The notes under the pieces: model-generated
The model's database searches: none
Told to the model about the DNA's origin: nothing
The model's input: the letters and a program-made list of their open reading frames with translations, nothing else
Assembly: GCF_902459685.1 (NCBI RefSeq)
Contig: NZ_CABPSF010000006.1
Coordinates: 248,001-312,000, forward strand
From: Pandoraea iniqua
GTDB lineage: Bacteria; Pseudomonadota; Gammaproteobacteria; Burkholderiales; Burkholderiaceae
Direction of reading: 5' to 3'
DNA: 64,000 bases
Shown here: positions 50,935 to 62,416 of the stretch, in pieces
Layout of the letters: the number at the start of each line of letters is the position of its first letter
Position numbering within the stretch: the stretch's first letter is position 1
Made by a program: the position numbers and the translations under genes

Positions 50935-51710
50935 TCAGGCGTCGGCGAGAAAATCAGCGCCGATCAGGTCGATACGATCGGTGCAGATGGCATCGACGCC
51001 CCAAGCAGCCAGTTCCCGGGCACGGGCCGGGTCGTTGACCGTATAGACCAGCATTTGCAGCCCGGCGGCCTTGATCTCGGCGACTTGCGGGCCGTCGAGG
51101 TGCTTATGGCTGGCGTGCAGCGACACGGTGGCAAGCGCCTTCGCGTCGTCGCGCCAGTGGGCCGGCACGGCTTCGTAGAGCATCCCACGGGGCAACTCGG
51201 GGGCGGCCTTGGCGGCGGCTTCGATGGCTTCGTAAGAGAACGACGAGAGAAGCGGCGGCAGGCCGTGTGCAGGCCACAGCGCTTGCACAGCCTGTGCGAC
51301 GAGCGTGCCCGTCTCGACTTCCCGCCCCGGACACGGCTTGATCTCAACGTTGGCGGCGAGACCGAGCGCCTGACAGCGCTCAGCCACCTGCGCCAGCGTG
51401 GGCATCACCTGCCCGGCAAAGCGCTCGTCGAACCAGGCGCCGGCGTCGAGCTTCGCGATCTCGTCGTAGGTCATCTGCGCGGCGGCACCGTGGCCGTTGC
51501 TGGTGCGATCGACCGTATCGTCGTGCAGCAGAAAAACGACGTTATCCGCCGAGAGCTTGGCGTCGAACTCGACCATTTGCAGGCCGAGCGAGGCGCCCGT
51601 CTCGAACGCCGCCAGTGTGTTCTCGGGGGCCAGTTTGCCGCCCCCCCGATGAGACACGATGCGCGGGTACGGCCACGCGCGCCACAAATGAGAAGGCGTT
51701 GCGCTTTCGC

Positions 51711-51714
<4 letters not shown>
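50935..51714 (-). CDS. ugpQ: Glycerophosphodiester phosphodiesterase UgpQ
   Basis: A 259-residue cytosolic GDPD that hydrolyses imported glycerophosphodiesters to glycerol-3-phosphate and an alcohol. Active-site motifs: [12 protein letters not shown] (His, Arg and Glu), then VEFDAKLS and [10 protein letters not shown] (Glu/Asp/His). Length fits UgpQ (247). The start overlaps the ugpC stop by 4 bp (ATGA), making it last in ugpBAECQ. No clear U-run terminator follows, only a 6-bp hairpin at 50898-50916. Confidence 0.95.
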
Positions 51715-52808
<1,094 letters not shown>

Positions 52809-52810
52809 GA

Positions 52811-53656
52811 TTACTTTTCCGAATCGACCAGACCGCGCACGAACCAACGCTGCATGAGCAGCACCACAGCGAGCGGCGGGAGCATCGCGAGTAGCGTGGC
52901 GCTCATCACGAGCTGCCATTGCGTGGCGGTATCCCCGCTGCCGATCATGCTCTTGATGCCCACCACGGCCGTCGTCATCGACGGGGCGTTGGTCACCAGA
53001 ATCGGCCACAGGTACTGATTCCAGCCATAGATGAAGGTGATGACGAAGAGCGCCGCGATGTTCGTCTTCGAGAGCGGCAGCACCACATCCACGAAGAAGC
53101 GCATCGGGCCGGCGCCATCGATGCGCGCCGCTTCCACGAGTTCATCGGGCAGCGTCATGAAAAACTGCCGGAACAGGAACGTGGCAGTGGCCGATGCGAT
53201 CAGCGGCACCGTCAGACCGACGTAACTGTTGATGAGCCCGAGGCTCGAGATCACCTGCACCGTCGGGAAAATACGCACTTCCACCGGCAGCATCAGCGTG
53301 ACGAAGATCAGCCAGAAGAACAGGTTGCGCAGCGGGAAGCGGAAATACACGATGGCGAAGGCCGACAGGATCGACACCGAGATCTTGCCGATCGTGATGA
53401 CCAGTGCCATCAGCAGGCTGTTGCCGAGCATCAGGCCGAACGGCATCGCCGAATCGCCCGTGCCCCGGCCCCACACCGTGCTGAGGTTATCCAGCAGGTG
53501 CGTGCTCGGAATGAGCGACAGAGGCACGTTGAAAATTTCGCGCTCGTTCATCGTGGCGGCGACGAACGCCACGTAGAGCGGAAAGACCACCAGCAGCACG
53601 CCGATCACCAGCATGACGTGGCAGAAGATGTCCAGGCCGCGACGGTTCTCGATCAT
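52811..53656 (-). CDS. ugpE: sn-glycerol-3-phosphate ABC transporter permease UgpE
   Basis: A 281-residue inner-membrane permease with six transmembrane helices and the EAA loop ([17 protein letters not shown], about residues 175-191) that contacts UgpC. The N-terminus ([16 protein letters not shown]) matches UgpE. It overlaps ugpA by 4 bp (ATGA) and ends 2 bp before ugpC. Confidence 0.95.
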   Translation of the reverse strand: MIENRRGLDIFCHVMLVIGVLLVVFPLYVAFVAATMNEREIFNVPLSLIPSTHLLDNLSTVWGRGTGDSAMPFGLMLGNSLLMALVITIGKISVSILSAFAIVYFRFPLRNLFFWLIFVTLMLPVEVRIFPTVQVISSLGLINSYVGLTVPLIASATATFLFRQFFMTLPDELVEAARIDGAGPMRFFVDVVLPLSKTNIAALFVITFIYGWNQYLWPILVTNAPSMTTAVVGIKSMIGSGDTATQWQLVMSATLLAMLPPLAVVLLMQRWFVRGLVDSEK

Positions 53657-54549
53657 GCGTATTGCACCTTGCGTTCGATGAAGCGGAACTGCACGACCGT
53701 GAGCACGATGACGATTGCCATCAGCACCACCGACTGGGCAGCCGAGCTACCGAGGTCGAGCCCCTTGAATCCTTCCGAGTAGATCTTGTAGATGAGCGTC
53801 ATGGTCGACTGGCCGGGGCCGCCGCCGGTGGCGGCATCGATCACCGGGAAGGTGTCGAAGAACGAGTACACGAGGTTCACCACGAGCAGGAAGAACGTGG
53901 TCGGCGAGATCAGCGGCAGCACTAACCCGAAGAAACGCCGCACCGGACCGGCACCGTCGATGGCCGCGGCTTCGACCAGCGAGCGCGGAATTGCCTGCAA
54001 GCCGGCGTAGAAGAACAGGAAGTTGTAGCTGATCTGCTTCCAGATCGACGCGAGCACGACCAGGAACATCGCCTGACCGCCGTTCAGCGCGTGGTTCCAT
54101 TCCACACCGAGTTTGCCGAGCCCGTAGGTCACGAGGCCGATACTCGGGTTGAACAGGAAGGCCCACAACACCGCCGCAATCGCCGGGGCGACCGCGTACG
54201 GCCAAATGAGCAGTGTCTGGTACACGCGCTTGCCGCGCGTGACGCGATCGGCCATGGCGGCGAGCAACAGCGAGATCACCAGCCCGCACACGGTCACCAG
54301 ACCGCTGAAAATCATCGTGGTACGAAACGACGCGAGATAGAGCGGGTCGCTCCAGAGCGCGGAGAAGTTGTCGAAGCCGACGAACTGGCTGGAAAGCCCG
54401 AACGCGTCCTGCGTCGATGTCGATTGCCACAGGGCCTCGCCCGCGGGCCACAGAAAGAACACGACGGTAATGAGCAGCTGCGGAGCGACGAGCGCGTAGG
54501 GCAGCCAGCCGGTACCGAAGCGAGGGCGTTCTCTTGAGTTGTGCGCCAT
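53653..54549 (-). CDS. ugpA: sn-glycerol-3-phosphate ABC transporter permease UgpA
   Basis: A 298-residue permease with six transmembrane helices and the EAA loop [18 protein letters not shown]. It pairs with UgpE. ATG 54549 ([11 protein letters not shown]) is preferred; the longer frame up to 54612 runs into the terminator-like hairpin between ugpB and ugpA. Confidence 0.95.
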   Translation of the reverse strand: MAHNSRERPRFGTGWLPYALVAPQLLITVVFFLWPAGEALWQSTSTQDAFGLSSQFVGFDNFSALWSDPLYLASFRTTMIFSGLVTVCGLVISLLLAAMADRVTRGKRVYQTLLIWPYAVAPAIAAVLWAFLFNPSIGLVTYGLGKLGVEWNHALNGGQAMFLVVLASIWKQISYNFLFFYAGLQAIPRSLVEAAAIDGAGPVRRFFGLVLPLISPTTFFLLVVNLVYSFFDTFPVIDAATGGGPGQSTMTLIYKIYSEGFKGLDLGSSAAQSVVLMAIVIVLTVVQFRFIERKVQYA

Positions 54550-54565
54550 AACGATTTGAACCAAT

Positions 54566-54609
54566 GAAAAAAACGCCAACCCGGCCCGCATGGGCGGGCC
54601 GGGTGGCGT
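54566..54609 (-). terminator. Intercistronic terminator/attenuator between ugpB and ugpA
   Basis: A stem of about 16 bp (54573-54589 with 54593-54609, one bulge, 3-nt loop), followed on the minus strand by seven U. It lies between the binding-protein gene and the permease genes. It probably lowers expression of the downstream genes or stabilises the ugpB mRNA 3' end. Confidence 0.85.
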
Positions 54610-54687
54610 CATTGTAACGTCACGGTCACATTCGCCGATGCACGAAATACGCGTGCATCGCTGTCAGTGCCGTGTGCGGGGTAGCGC

Positions 54688-56019
54688 TTAGCTTCCCGAC
54701 TTTTCGAAGCGGCGCAGCAGGTCGTCGCCACGGGCCACCGCCTTATCCAGCGCGGCCTTCGGCGTTTGCTTGCCGCTCCACACGCCTTCGAGTTCTTCGT
54801 CGATCACCGTACGGATCTGCGGCATGTTGCCCAGACGCAGGCCACGGGTGAACGGCAGAGGCGGCTTGTTGAGCATCTGCTTGATGGCCATGTCGGCGCC
54901 CGGGTTCTTCGCGTAGAAGCCTTGCTTCTCGGTCAGTTCGTAGGCGGCCTTGGTGACCGGCAGGTAGCCCGTGTCCTGGTGCCACTTCGCGGCCACGGCC
55001 GGCGAGGTGAGGTAGTTCAGGAACTTGGCCACGCCCTTGTACTCGGCCGACGACTTGCCGGCGAGCACCCACAGGCTGGCGCCACCGATGATGGCGTTCT
55101 GCGGGGCACCCTTCACGTCCGCGTCGTACGGCATCATGCCCACGCCGTAGCTGAACTTGGCGTACTTGGCGATGTTGGCGAGTGCGCCCGAGGTGGTCAT
55201 CGCGATACCGCAGTCGCCGCTGTAGAACTTCGAGGTCACTTCATCCTTGCGGCCCACATACGTGAACGTGCCTTCCTTGGCCATGTCGGCGAGGAACTGG
55301 ATGTGCTTGGTTTGCTGCGGACCGTTGAAGACCAGCTTGGCATCAAGACCGTCGAAGCCGTTGTTCTTCGTCGCGAACGGCAGGGCTTGCCATGCGCTGT
55401 AGTTCTCGAGCTGCGTCCAGCTCTGCCAGCCCATCGTGAAACCGCACGACAGTCCGGCGGCCTTGAGCTTGGTGGCGTCGGCCTTCACATCGGCCCACGT
55501 CTTGGGCGGGGTGTTCGGATCGAGGCCCGCCTTCTTGAAGGCGTCTTTGTTGTAGTACAGCACCGGGGTCGAGCTGTTGAACGGCATCGACACGAGGTGA
55601 TTGGTCTTGCTGTCGGCGTAGTAGCTGGCCACGGTCGGCACGAAAGCCGATTCGTCGAACGGCTCGCCGGCGTCCTTCATGACTTGCCAGACCGGCTTCA
55701 CAGCCTTCTGGGCCTGCATCATCGTGGCCGTACCCACTTCGTACACCTGCAAAATTGCGGGGGCGTTGCCGGCACGGAAAGCAGCGATGCCTGCGGCCAG
55801 GCCCTGCTCGTAGTTGCCCTTGTAGATCGGAACGATCTTGTAATCGCTTTGCGAGGCGTTGAAATCGTTGGCGATCTGGTTGACGCGCTCGCCAAGTGCC
55901 GATTCCATCGAGTGCCAGAACTGGATCTCAGTGGCGGCCAGTGCCGACGTGCTCATGCCGAGTGCCAGGGCCGCACCGACGCCGGCCAGGGCGAGCGTGC
56001 GCAGGGAAGGTTGCTTCAT
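54688..56019 (-). CDS. ugpB: sn-glycerol-3-phosphate ABC transporter substrate-binding protein UgpB
   Basis: A 443-residue periplasmic binding protein with a Sec signal ([20 protein letters not shown], cleavage near residue 29, ALA-AT). The mature start [17 protein letters not shown] is typical of UgpB, which binds glycerol-3-phosphate and glycerophosphodiesters. ATG 56019 follows GGAGATTGGC; the upstream frame is spurious. It is first in the ugpBAECQ operon. No full Pho box was found upstream, only a CTGTCAA half-like site near 56158. Confidence 0.96.
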   Translation of the reverse strand: MKQPSLRTLALAGVGAALALGMSTSALAATEIQFWHSMESALGERVNQIANDFNASQSDYKIVPIYKGNYEQGLAAGIAAFRAGNAPAILQVYEVGTATMMQAQKAVKPVWQVMKDAGEPFDESAFVPTVASYYADSKTNHLVSMPFNSSTPVLYYNKDAFKKAGLDPNTPPKTWADVKADATKLKAAGLSCGFTMGWQSWTQLENYSAWQALPFATKNNGFDGLDAKLVFNGPQQTKHIQFLADMAKEGTFTYVGRKDEVTSKFYSGDCGIAMTTSGALANIAKYAKFSYGVGMMPYDADVKGAPQNAIIGGASLWVLAGKSSAEYKGVAKFLNYLTSPAVAAKWHQDTGYLPVTKAAYELTEKQGFYAKNPGADMAIKQMLNKPPLPFTRGLRLGNMPQIRTVIDEELEGVWSGKQTPKAALDKAVARGDDLLRRFEKSGS

Positions 56020-56322
56020 GCCAATCTCCGGTGGTTCACGAGAAGTCTTGTCTGTTCGCGGTGCGAACGGTATAGCGCCGCGTAGACTACCACGCCGTCG
56101 TGTTTTTTCCACCCGCAGTGCAGCACCGTTTGTTGTATGGCGGCGTCTCGGCCGGGATTGACAGAATTTTGGAATTCACCGGCGCGCTATGCCCGCAGGC
56201 GCGGGGCGTGGCATTGGCCTGAAGCCGCAGCCAAGCACAACGCGCCGTTGCACTGCACAAGCATTTTTGACTTATTTCTGACTTATTTGCCCGTGAGGGC
56301 GCAGGGGAGGCTGGGGCGGCGT
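56020..56322. other. 303-bp region between ugpB and rlmH
   Basis: It holds the ugpB promoter region, but I cannot fix -35/-10 boxes. It also holds a direct repeat (56268-56288). Short ORFs here look non-coding. Confidence 0.45.
56268..56288. repeat. Direct repeat TGACTTATTT x2, period 11 bp
   Basis: Two copies at 56268-56277 and 56279-56288, one helical turn apart, in an AT-rich patch about 250 bp upstream of ugpB and just after rlmH. Confidence 0.6.
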
Positions 56323-56793
56323 CTAGACCCGATGATACGGATGATTCGCGTTGATGCTCCACGCGCGGTAGAGCTGTTCGGCGAGCAGCACCCGCACCAT
56401 GCCGTGCGGCATCGTGAGGCTGGACAAGCGGATGAGCGTATCGGCACGGGCCTTGAGGGCCGGGTCGAGCCCGTCGGCACCGCCGATCACGAAGGCGACA
56501 TCGCGGCCGTCCTGTTGCCAGCCGGTGAGCGACTGGGCGAGGCGCATCGTGGTGAGATCCGTGCCGCGCTCGTCCAGGCAGATGAGGCGGCAGCCGCGCG
56601 GCAGGGCCGCGTCGATGCGCTGGGCCTCGGCGGCCATGACAGTCTCAGCGGTGCGGGAGTTGGAGCGTTGCTCCGGCTTGATTTCCTTGAGCTCGATGCG
56701 CAGCTCGGGGGGCATGCGCTTCGCGTACTCGGCAAAGGCGGTCTCGATCCAGCCGGGCATCTTGTGCCCGACCGCGAGAATGTACAGACGCAT
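56323..56793 (-). CDS. rlmH: 23S rRNA pseudouridine(1915) N3-methyltransferase RlmH
   Basis: A 156-residue SPOUT methyltransferase (E. coli 155) for m3-pseudouridine 1915 of 23S rRNA. The AdoMet knot motif FVIGGADGL and C-terminal [20 protein letters not shown] are fully conserved. The start ATG 56793 ([15 protein letters not shown]) matches the family. It lies 20 bp after rsfS. Confidence 0.98.
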   Translation of the reverse strand: MRLYILAVGHKMPGWIETAFAEYAKRMPPELRIELKEIKPEQRSNSRTAETVMAAEAQRIDAALPRGCRLICLDERGTDLTTMRLAQSLTGWQQDGRDVAFVIGGADGLDPALKARADTLIRLSSLTMPHGMVRVLLAEQLYRAWSINANHPYHRV

Positions 56794-56813
56794 GACAGCG
56801 AAACCGGCGGGTC

Positions 56814-57266
56814 TTACTTGGCGGCCTTGCGGCGTGCCGGTGCCTTGGCTTCGGCGGCGTCGTCGCCGTCGTCTTCCGCTTCGCCGTCATCTTCGGCGCT
56901 GGCCTTGACGCCGGCCTTGGTGCCCGCAGCCTTCAGGCGCACGGGCTTCTCGCCCCAGATTTCTTCCAGGTTGTAGTACTGGCGCAGGGCCGGTTGCATG
57001 ATGTGCACGATGGCGTCGCCGGTGTCGACCAGCACCCATTCGCCCACGTCTTCGCCTTCCATGCTGATGACGTCGCCGCCGGCCGCCTTGACCTTGTCGC
57101 GCACGCTGGCGGCGAGGGCCTTGGTCTGGCGGTTGGACGTACCGCTGGCGATGATCACGCGCTCAAACAGGGCGGTGAGGTGCTCGGTGTTGTACACCTT
57201 GATGTCCTGAGCCTTGACGTCTTCGAGGGCGTCGACGATAAGGCGCTGAAGTTTACGAATATCCAT
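56814..57266 (-). CDS. rsfS: Ribosomal silencing factor RsfS
   Basis: A 150-residue RsfS/Iojap protein that blocks subunit joining by binding L14 under starvation. The core (about residues 1-110, with [29 protein letters not shown]) is conserved. The C-terminal 40 residues are an acidic then Lys/Ala-rich tail beyond the usual 105-residue length, common in Burkholderiaceae. It lies 63 bp downstream of nadD. Confidence 0.97.
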   Translation of the reverse strand: MDIRKLQRLIVDALEDVKAQDIKVYNTEHLTALFERVIIASGTSNRQTKALAASVRDKVKAAGGDVISMEGEDVGEWVLVDTGDAIVHIMQPALRQYYNLEEIWGEKPVRLKAAGTKAGVKASAEDDGEAEDDGDDAAEAKAPARRKAAK

Positions 57267-57329
57267 AGTGCGTTGTCTTGGTGAAGCAGAGGCAAACAGG
57301 GGCGCGAGACGGCGGGCCGCTAGGGCTTG

Positions 57330-58034
57330 TCAGGCGCGATACAGGTGTTGCGCGCGGATGTACTCCCACACGGGTTCGGGCAGATTCGCAGGCCGTGAGG
57401 CCGCGTCTGACGCGTGCGCCAGTGCGGCGCGCAACTCGGTGGCGGAGATGTCGACGGCCAGTGAGTCGTCGATCAGGATGCCGCCGCATGGCGTGGATTG
57501 TACCCCGAGCGCGGACTTTTCCCTTTCAGCGAAGACTTGACGCAGTGGCAGGGACGCCGTTTCGCGGCTGAAACCCGGTCGTGCCGCCGCACATACGTGG
57601 GCGTAATCGAACAGTTCGCGCCAGGCGTGCCACGTGTCCAGACGCACCAGCTGGTCCGAGCCGATCAGCAACGACAGCGACGTTTGGGGCCCGTAATCGG
57701 CGCGCAACTCGCGCAGCGTGTCGACTGTATAGCTGGGGCCGGCCCGCTCGATTTCGCGGGTGCTCACGATCAGTTGCGTGGCGGGATGCGTGCGTTGCAA
57801 CTCCTCCGCCAGCAATTCGGCGGCCAGCCGGGTCATCGCCAGACGGTGCACGGCGGGCGTGCTGCCCTGCTTTTGCGGCTGTTGGCCGGCAGGCATCAGC
57901 AGCAGCTCGTCGAGTGCTAGCGTGCGGGCAAACAGGGCGCCCAATGCCAGATGGCCGGTGTGAATCGGGTCGAAGGTGCCGCCGAGCACGCCGATGCGCT
58001 TGGGGCCACGGGCGGCGGGAGAGGTTGCGGTCAT
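57330..58034 (-). CDS. nadD: Nicotinate-nucleotide adenylyltransferase NadD
   Basis: A 234-residue enzyme that adenylates NaMN to deamido-NAD. The GGTFDPIHTGHL nucleotidyl-transferase motif (18-29) is present, as are the later LIGSDQLVRLDTWHAW and ISATELR (ISSTXXR-like) motifs. Length fits NadD (213 in E. coli). It lies 13 bp downstream of hemF and upstream of rsfS. Confidence 0.97.
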   Translation of the reverse strand: MTATSPAARGPKRIGVLGGTFDPIHTGHLALGALFARTLALDELLLMPAGQQPQKQGSTPAVHRLAMTRLAAELLAEELQRTHPATQLIVSTREIERAGPSYTVDTLRELRADYGPQTSLSLLIGSDQLVRLDTWHAWRELFDYAHVCAAARPGFSRETASLPLRQVFAEREKSALGVQSTPCGGILIDDSLAVDISATELRAALAHASDAASRPANLPEPVWEYIRAQHLYRA

Positions 58035-58047
58035 TCGTGGGTCGCCT

Positions 58048-58995
58048 TTACACCCACTCGCGACGCACGAGGAAATCGGTATAGAGCTTGGCTTCCGGGG
58101 TATCCGGCTCGGGCTTCCAGTCGTAGTGCCACTTCACGATCGGCGGCATCGACATCAGAATCGACTCGGTCCGGCCGCCCGATTGCAGGCCGAAATGCGT
58201 GCCACGGTCCCAGACCAGATTGAATTCGACGTAGCGGCCGCGGCGATGCGCCTGAAAATCGCGCTCGCGCTCGCCGTACGGCATGCCACGGCGGCGTTCC
58301 ACGATCGGCACATACGCGTCGAGGAAGGCGTCGCCCACGCTTTGCATGACCGCAAAGCCGGTTTCGAAGCCGCCGCCCGAGAAATCGTCGAAGAAGATGC
58401 CGCCGATGCCGCGCGGCTCCTGCCGGTGCTTCAGATAGAAGTACTCGTCGCACCAGGCTTTGAAGCGCGGGTACCAATCGGTGCCGAACGGATCGAGGGC
58501 GTCCTTGCAGGTCTGGTGGAAGTGCCGGCAGTCGTCTTCGAACGCGTAATAAGGCGTGAGGTCCATGCCGCCGCCGAACCAGAACGCCGGGGCTTCGCCG
58601 GGGGCGGTCGCGATCAGGATGCGCACGTTGAAGTGCACGGTCGGGCAATAGGGATTACGGGGATGCAGGACGAGCGAGACGCCAAGGGCTTCGAAACCGC
58701 GTCCGGCCAACTCGGGGCGCGAGGCGCTGGCCGAGCCGGGGAGCTTGTCGCCCACCACATGGGAGAAGTTCACGCCGCCGCGCTCGAAGAAATCACCGTC
58801 GTCGAGCACGCGGGTGCGCCCGTCGCCACGCAGCGCACCGTCGGCCGGGCGTTGCCAGTCGTCGGCGAGAAAGCGCTTGCCGTCGAGCCGTTCCAGCGTT
58901 TCGACAATACGGTCTTGCAGACCGAGCAGATAAGTTCGCACTGCGCCGGTGTTCGGCATCTGTGCGGCGTCGTTCGCCGTCGTGCTCGCGGTCAT
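58048..58995 (-). CDS. hemF: Oxygen-dependent coproporphyrinogen III oxidase HemF
   Basis: A 315-residue enzyme of haem synthesis that decarboxylates coproporphyrinogen III using O2. Conserved [25 protein letters not shown] and [10 protein letters not shown] blocks are present. Length fits HemF (299). It leads the hemF-nadD-rsfS-rlmH run on the minus strand. A GGGCGGC/GCCGCCC hairpin lies upstream, at 59071-59090. Confidence 0.98.
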   Translation of the reverse strand: MTASTTANDAAQMPNTGAVRTYLLGLQDRIVETLERLDGKRFLADDWQRPADGALRGDGRTRVLDDGDFFERGGVNFSHVVGDKLPGSASASRPELAGRGFEALGVSLVLHPRNPYCPTVHFNVRILIATAPGEAPAFWFGGGMDLTPYYAFEDDCRHFHQTCKDALDPFGTDWYPRFKAWCDEYFYLKHRQEPRGIGGIFFDDFSGGGFETGFAVMQSVGDAFLDAYVPIVERRRGMPYGERERDFQAHRRGRYVEFNLVWDRGTHFGLQSGGRTESILMSMPPIVKWHYDWKPEPDTPEAKLYTDFLVRREWV

Positions 58996-59152
58996 CCTTC
59001 TACGTCCCGTTTTGGTAATAGACGGATTGTACCGGCTGGCGGGCGTTCGGGGGCGCCAGACGGGGCGCCGGGGCGGCGTTTATGCCGCCCGGATGACCCG
59101 TATCAAGGTGATGGTGTGACTTTCGGGACGTTCGCGAAGCCCGTCCCACGCT

Positions 59153-59188
59153 TCAGGGTGCCAGTCAGGGTGCCAGTCAGGGCGCCGG
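59153..59188 (-). repeat. 12-bp tandem repeat spanning the mscS stop codon
   Basis: Three copies of TCAGGGTGCCAG (59153-59164, 59165-59176, and a diverged third at 59177-59188). On the minus strand each carries an in-frame TGA, so the stop codon of the MscS gene is triplicated. Confidence 0.85.
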
Positions 59189-60076
59189 TGCGTTCGGCCG
59201 TGAACCCGCCGGTGCGGCATTGCCCGTGCCGATGATCGGCGCGTTTGCGCTGGCGTTGCCGCCCCCCACGTCCGCCGGCGGCGGCATGAGTATCTGGCGC
59301 GGCGCGGGTACCGGCCAGTGCGCCGTACCGCCCACTTCCGCAATCGCCCGGTTGGTGTCGAAATACACCTGCCAGTAATCGCGGTTATGGCAGTACGGAC
59401 GCACCGCGAGCACCGGCCCGGCTGGGTTGAACTCCAGAATGGCGACGTCCACAGCGGGCGCGCTCATCACATTCGGAATCTGGGCGATACGCGCCTTGAG
59501 CCGCGTGACGGCGTCCTGCACGTCGACCGTATGGGCGAGCTGTGCGCTCAGATCGACGCGACGGAACGCGTTGGCGTCGTAGACCGTGATGTTGTCGCTA
59601 AACACCTTCGTGTTGCCCACGTAGACGCGCAGGTTGTCCGCCGTGGTCATCGTCGTGACGAACAGGCCGATCTCGTCGACGACGCCGGTTACACCGCCGG
59701 CGCTGATCATGTCGCCCGTCTTGAACGGGCGCAGCACGATCAGGAAGATGCCCGAGGCAAAGTTCGACAGCAGTCCTGACCATGCCGCACCGATGGCGAT
59801 GCCGGCAGCGGCGAGCAGCGCCGCGAACGACGTGGTTTCGATGCCGCAGACGCTCAGGATGGTGATGACCAAGGCGATGCGCAGAGCAATGCGCAGCGAC
59901 GATTCGGAGTAGCGGACGAGGGTGGGATCGATGGCCCGGCGGGTCATCGCGGCACGCACGAGGCGGGCGACCAGATTGATGACGATGCCACCGATGATCC
60001 AGATGACAACCGCCATCAGAATCTTCAGTCCGAACGGCACCAGATAATCGTTGACCAGCTTGTTGAGGTCGAACAT
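59177..60076 (-). CDS. Small-conductance mechanosensitive channel, MscS family
   Basis: A 299-residue MscS-type channel that releases solutes on hypo-osmotic shock. Three transmembrane helices (about 15-40, 62-88 and 92-115) end in the pore-lining TM3 with the Gly/Ala-rich packing SFAALLAAAGIAIGAAWSG. A beta domain (RPFKTGDMI) and alpha/beta domain follow. The C-terminus is a Pro/Ala/Asn-rich tail ending NAPAP. ATG 60076 (MFDLNKLVNDYL) is chosen; the longer frame is non-coding. Length is close to E. coli MscS (286). Confidence 0.94.
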   Translation of the reverse strand: MFDLNKLVNDYLVPFGLKILMAVVIWIIGGIVINLVARLVRAAMTRRAIDPTLVRYSESSLRIALRIALVITILSVCGIETTSFAALLAAAGIAIGAAWSGLLSNFASGIFLIVLRPFKTGDMISAGGVTGVVDEIGLFVTTMTTADNLRVYVGNTKVFSDNITVYDANAFRRVDLSAQLAHTVDVQDAVTRLKARIAQIPNVMSAPAVDVAILEFNPAGPVLAVRPYCHNRDYWQVYFDTNRAIAEVGGTAHWPVPAPRQILMPPPADVGGGNASANAPIIGTGNAAPAGSRPNAPAP

Positions 60077-60397
60077 ACGCGTCTCCGTCGAGCGAGGGAT
60101 CTGTCGGGAAAACTGCTGGGTTCCGCCGAGGCTGGCCGGAGAGGCGACCGGGGACGTATGCCACGCATTCCATCGTGGAACTACGCAGGTTGCGCCGCTG
60201 CCAGCGTGCCAAGTTGCGTTTCGCTTGTCAATCTCGCCGATGGGATAAGGGATAGCGAAATGACGCCGATGTGGCTGACCCGTCACGTTCCAACGATGTC
60301 TCGCTTGAAATGACAACGGCCCGGACGACTTGTGATCGTCCGGGCCGTGGGGCATCAAGGTTTTGGCACCTTATTGCAGCACCTCAATACAACACAA
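60077..60397. other. 321-bp region between mscS and purD
   Basis: No gene is seen. It contains the purD-side hairpin at 60316-60348 and presumably the mscS promoter; no clear -35/-10 pair. Confidence 0.45.
60316..60348 (-). terminator. Probable purD terminator
   Basis: A perfect 13-bp stem ACGGCCCGGACGA / TCGTCCGGGCCGT with a 7-nt loop, followed on the minus strand by TGTCATTT, a weak U-rich run. Confidence 0.7.
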
Positions 60398-61684
60398 TCA
60401 GGCAGTGCCTTCCGGCTTGCGCGCGAGGGCGCGGTTGCCGATGTCGTGGCGATATTGCATGCCGTCGAAGCTGATCTGGTTGACCATCTGGTACGCCACG
60501 CTTTGCGCGCCGCGCACCGTGTCCGACAAGCCGACCACGCACAGCACGCGTCCGCCGGTGACCGACAGCACGTCGTTCTCCAACTGCGTACCGGCATGGA
60601 ACGTCACGCAATCGCTGGTCTCGGCGGGAATCTCCGAGATGCGATCGGCCTTGCGGGGGTTATCCGGGTAGCCGTAAGCGGCGAGCACCACGCCCAGCGC
60701 ATAGCGGCGGTCCCAGTCGAGTTCGACCTTATCGAGCGTGCCGGCAATTGCGTGCTCGACCACCACCGAGAAGTCGCCCTTCAGGCGCGCCATGATCGGC
60801 TGCGTCTCGGGGTCGCCCATGCGGCAGTTGAATTCGAGCGTCTTGATATTGCCTTGCGGGTCGATCATCAGGCCGGCGTACAGAAAACCCGTGTAGCGAA
60901 TGCCATCGGTTTCCATACCGCGCACGGTCGGCAGAATGATCTCGCGCATCACGCGGGCGTGAATTTGCGGCGTGACGATCGGCGCGGGCGAGTAGGCGCC
61001 CATGCCGCCCGTGTTCGGGCCCTGATCGTTGTCGAGCAGGCGCTTGTGATCCTGCGACGTGGCGAGCGGCAGCACGTTCTTGCCGTCGACCATGACGATG
61101 AAGCTGGCTTCTTCGCCTTGCAGGAATTCCTCGATGACCACGCGCGCACCGGCGTCGCCGAGCTTGTTGTCCGCGAGCATCGCGTCCACGGCGTTGTGCG
61201 CTTCTTCCAGCGACATCGCCACGACCACGCCCTTGCCGGCAGCCAGACCATCGGCCTTGATCACGATCGGCGCACCCTTGGCGTCGATGTAAGCATGGGC
61301 CTTGGCCGCGTCGGAGAACGTTTCGTAATCGGCGGTCGGAATGCCATGGCGCTTCATGAACGCCTTGGCGAAGTCCTTCGACGATTCGAGCTGCGCCGCT
61401 TCACGCGTCGGGCCGAACACCTTCAGGCCACGGGCACGGAAGATGTTGACGATACCGGCGGCGAGCGGTGCTTCGGGGCCGACCACGGTGAGGGCGATGC
61501 CTTCACGAATGGCGAATTCGGCGAGCACGTTCGGATCGCTGATCGGGACATTGCGCAGGCGCTCGTCGAGCGCCGTGCCGCCGTTGCCCGGGGCGACGTA
61601 GACCAGTTGGATGCGCGACGATTGCGCGAGTTTCCACGCCAGGGCGTGTTCACGGCCACCCGAGCCGACAACCAGAATCTTCAT
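60398..61684 (-). CDS. purD: Phosphoribosylamine-glycine ligase PurD
   Basis: A 428-residue ATP-grasp ligase making GAR from phosphoribosylamine and glycine in purine synthesis. The N-terminal GSGGREHALAWK, ATP-grasp blocks (KADGLAAGKGV, and NTGGMGAYSPAP) and the metal-binding CRMGDPETQ are conserved. Length equals E. coli PurD (429). It is 6 bp downstream of the yebC-family stop and probably in the same operon. Confidence 0.98.
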   Translation of the reverse strand: MKILVVGSGGREHALAWKLAQSSRIQLVYVAPGNGGTALDERLRNVPISDPNVLAEFAIREGIALTVVGPEAPLAAGIVNIFRARGLKVFGPTREAAQLESSKDFAKAFMKRHGIPTADYETFSDAAKAHAYIDAKGAPIVIKADGLAAGKGVVVAMSLEEAHNAVDAMLADNKLGDAGARVVIEEFLQGEEASFIVMVDGKNVLPLATSQDHKRLLDNDQGPNTGGMGAYSPAPIVTPQIHARVMREIILPTVRGMETDGIRYTGFLYAGLMIDPQGNIKTLEFNCRMGDPETQPIMARLKGDFSVVVEHAIAGTLDKVELDWDRRYALGVVLAAYGYPDNPRKADRISEIPAETSDCVTFHAGTQLENDVLSVTGGRVLCVVGLSDTVRGAQSVAYQMVNQISFDGMQYRHDIGNRALARKPEGTA

Positions 61685-61690
61685 GCTTGT

Positions 61691-62416
61691 TTATTCCTCG
61701 ATGACGGCGTTGGTAAAGACTTCCTGCACGTCGTCGAGGTTTTCGAGCGCGTCGAGCAGCTTTTGCATCTTCACGGCGTCTTCGCCGGTGAAGACCACTT
61801 CGGTTTGCGGCTTCATGGTGACTTCCGCGACTTCGGCCTTCAGGCCGGCGGCCTCCAGCTTGGTCTTGACCGTCTGGAAGTCGTTGGCCGGGCAAATCAC
61901 TTCGAAGCTGCCGTCGTCGTTGCTGATGACGTCATCGGCACCCGCATCGAGGGCAACTTCCATCAGCTTGTCTTCCGGCGTTTCCGGCGAGTACAGGAAC
62001 TGACCGCAGTGCGTGAACAGGAACGCCACCGAGCCGTCGGTGCCCATGTTGCCGCCGAACTTCGAGAAGGCGTGACGCACTTCCGCGACCGTACGCACAC
62101 GGTTGTCCGTCATGGTGTCGACGATCACGGCCGCGCCGTTGATGCCGTAGCCTTCGTAGCGAATTTCTTCGTAGTTGGCGCCGTCCAGACCGCCCACGCC
62201 GCGATCGATCGCGCGCTTGACGTTGTCCTTGGGCATGTTGGCGTCGGCAGCCTTTTCCACGGCCAGACGCAGGCGCGGGTTGCTGTCGGCGTCACCGCCG
62301 CCCAGACGCGCTGCCACGGTGATTTCCTTGATCAGGCGTGTCCAGACTTTACCGCGCTTGGCATCTGCCGCAGCCTTCTTGTGTTTGATGTTGGCCCATT
62401 TGCTATGACCCGCCAT
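61691..62416 (-). CDS. YebC/PmpR-family protein (TACO1-like)
   Basis: A 241-residue YebC/TACO1 protein. The family N-terminus [16 protein letters not shown] is exact at ATG 62416; a longer upstream frame is spurious. The core motifs ([29 protein letters not shown]) are intact. Members were annotated as transcriptional regulators (PmpR), but YebC is now linked to translation, reducing ribosome stalling on polyproline. It is immediately upstream of purD and divergent from the HerA-like ATPase gene. Confidence 0.95.
   Translation of the reverse strand: MAGHSKWANIKHKKAAADAKRGKVWTRLIKEITVAARLGGGDADSNPRLRLAVEKAADANMPKDNVKRAIDRGVGGLDGANYEEIRYEGYGINGAAVIVDTMTDNRVRTVAEVRHAFSKFGGNMGTDGSVAFLFTHCGQFLYSPETPEDKLMEVALDAGADDVISNDDGSFEVICPANDFQTVKTKLEAAGLKAEVAEVTMKPQTEVVFTGEDAVKMQKLLDALENLDDVQEVFTNAVIEE

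Noticed and set aside
56020..56322. Pho box upstream of ugpB
   Set aside because: Only one CTGTCAA half-like site; no second repeat at 11 bp, so not claimed.
56087..56362. 91-aa minus-strand ORF between ugpB and rlmH
   Set aside because: No ribosome site, it overlaps the 3' end of rlmH, and its composition does not look coding.
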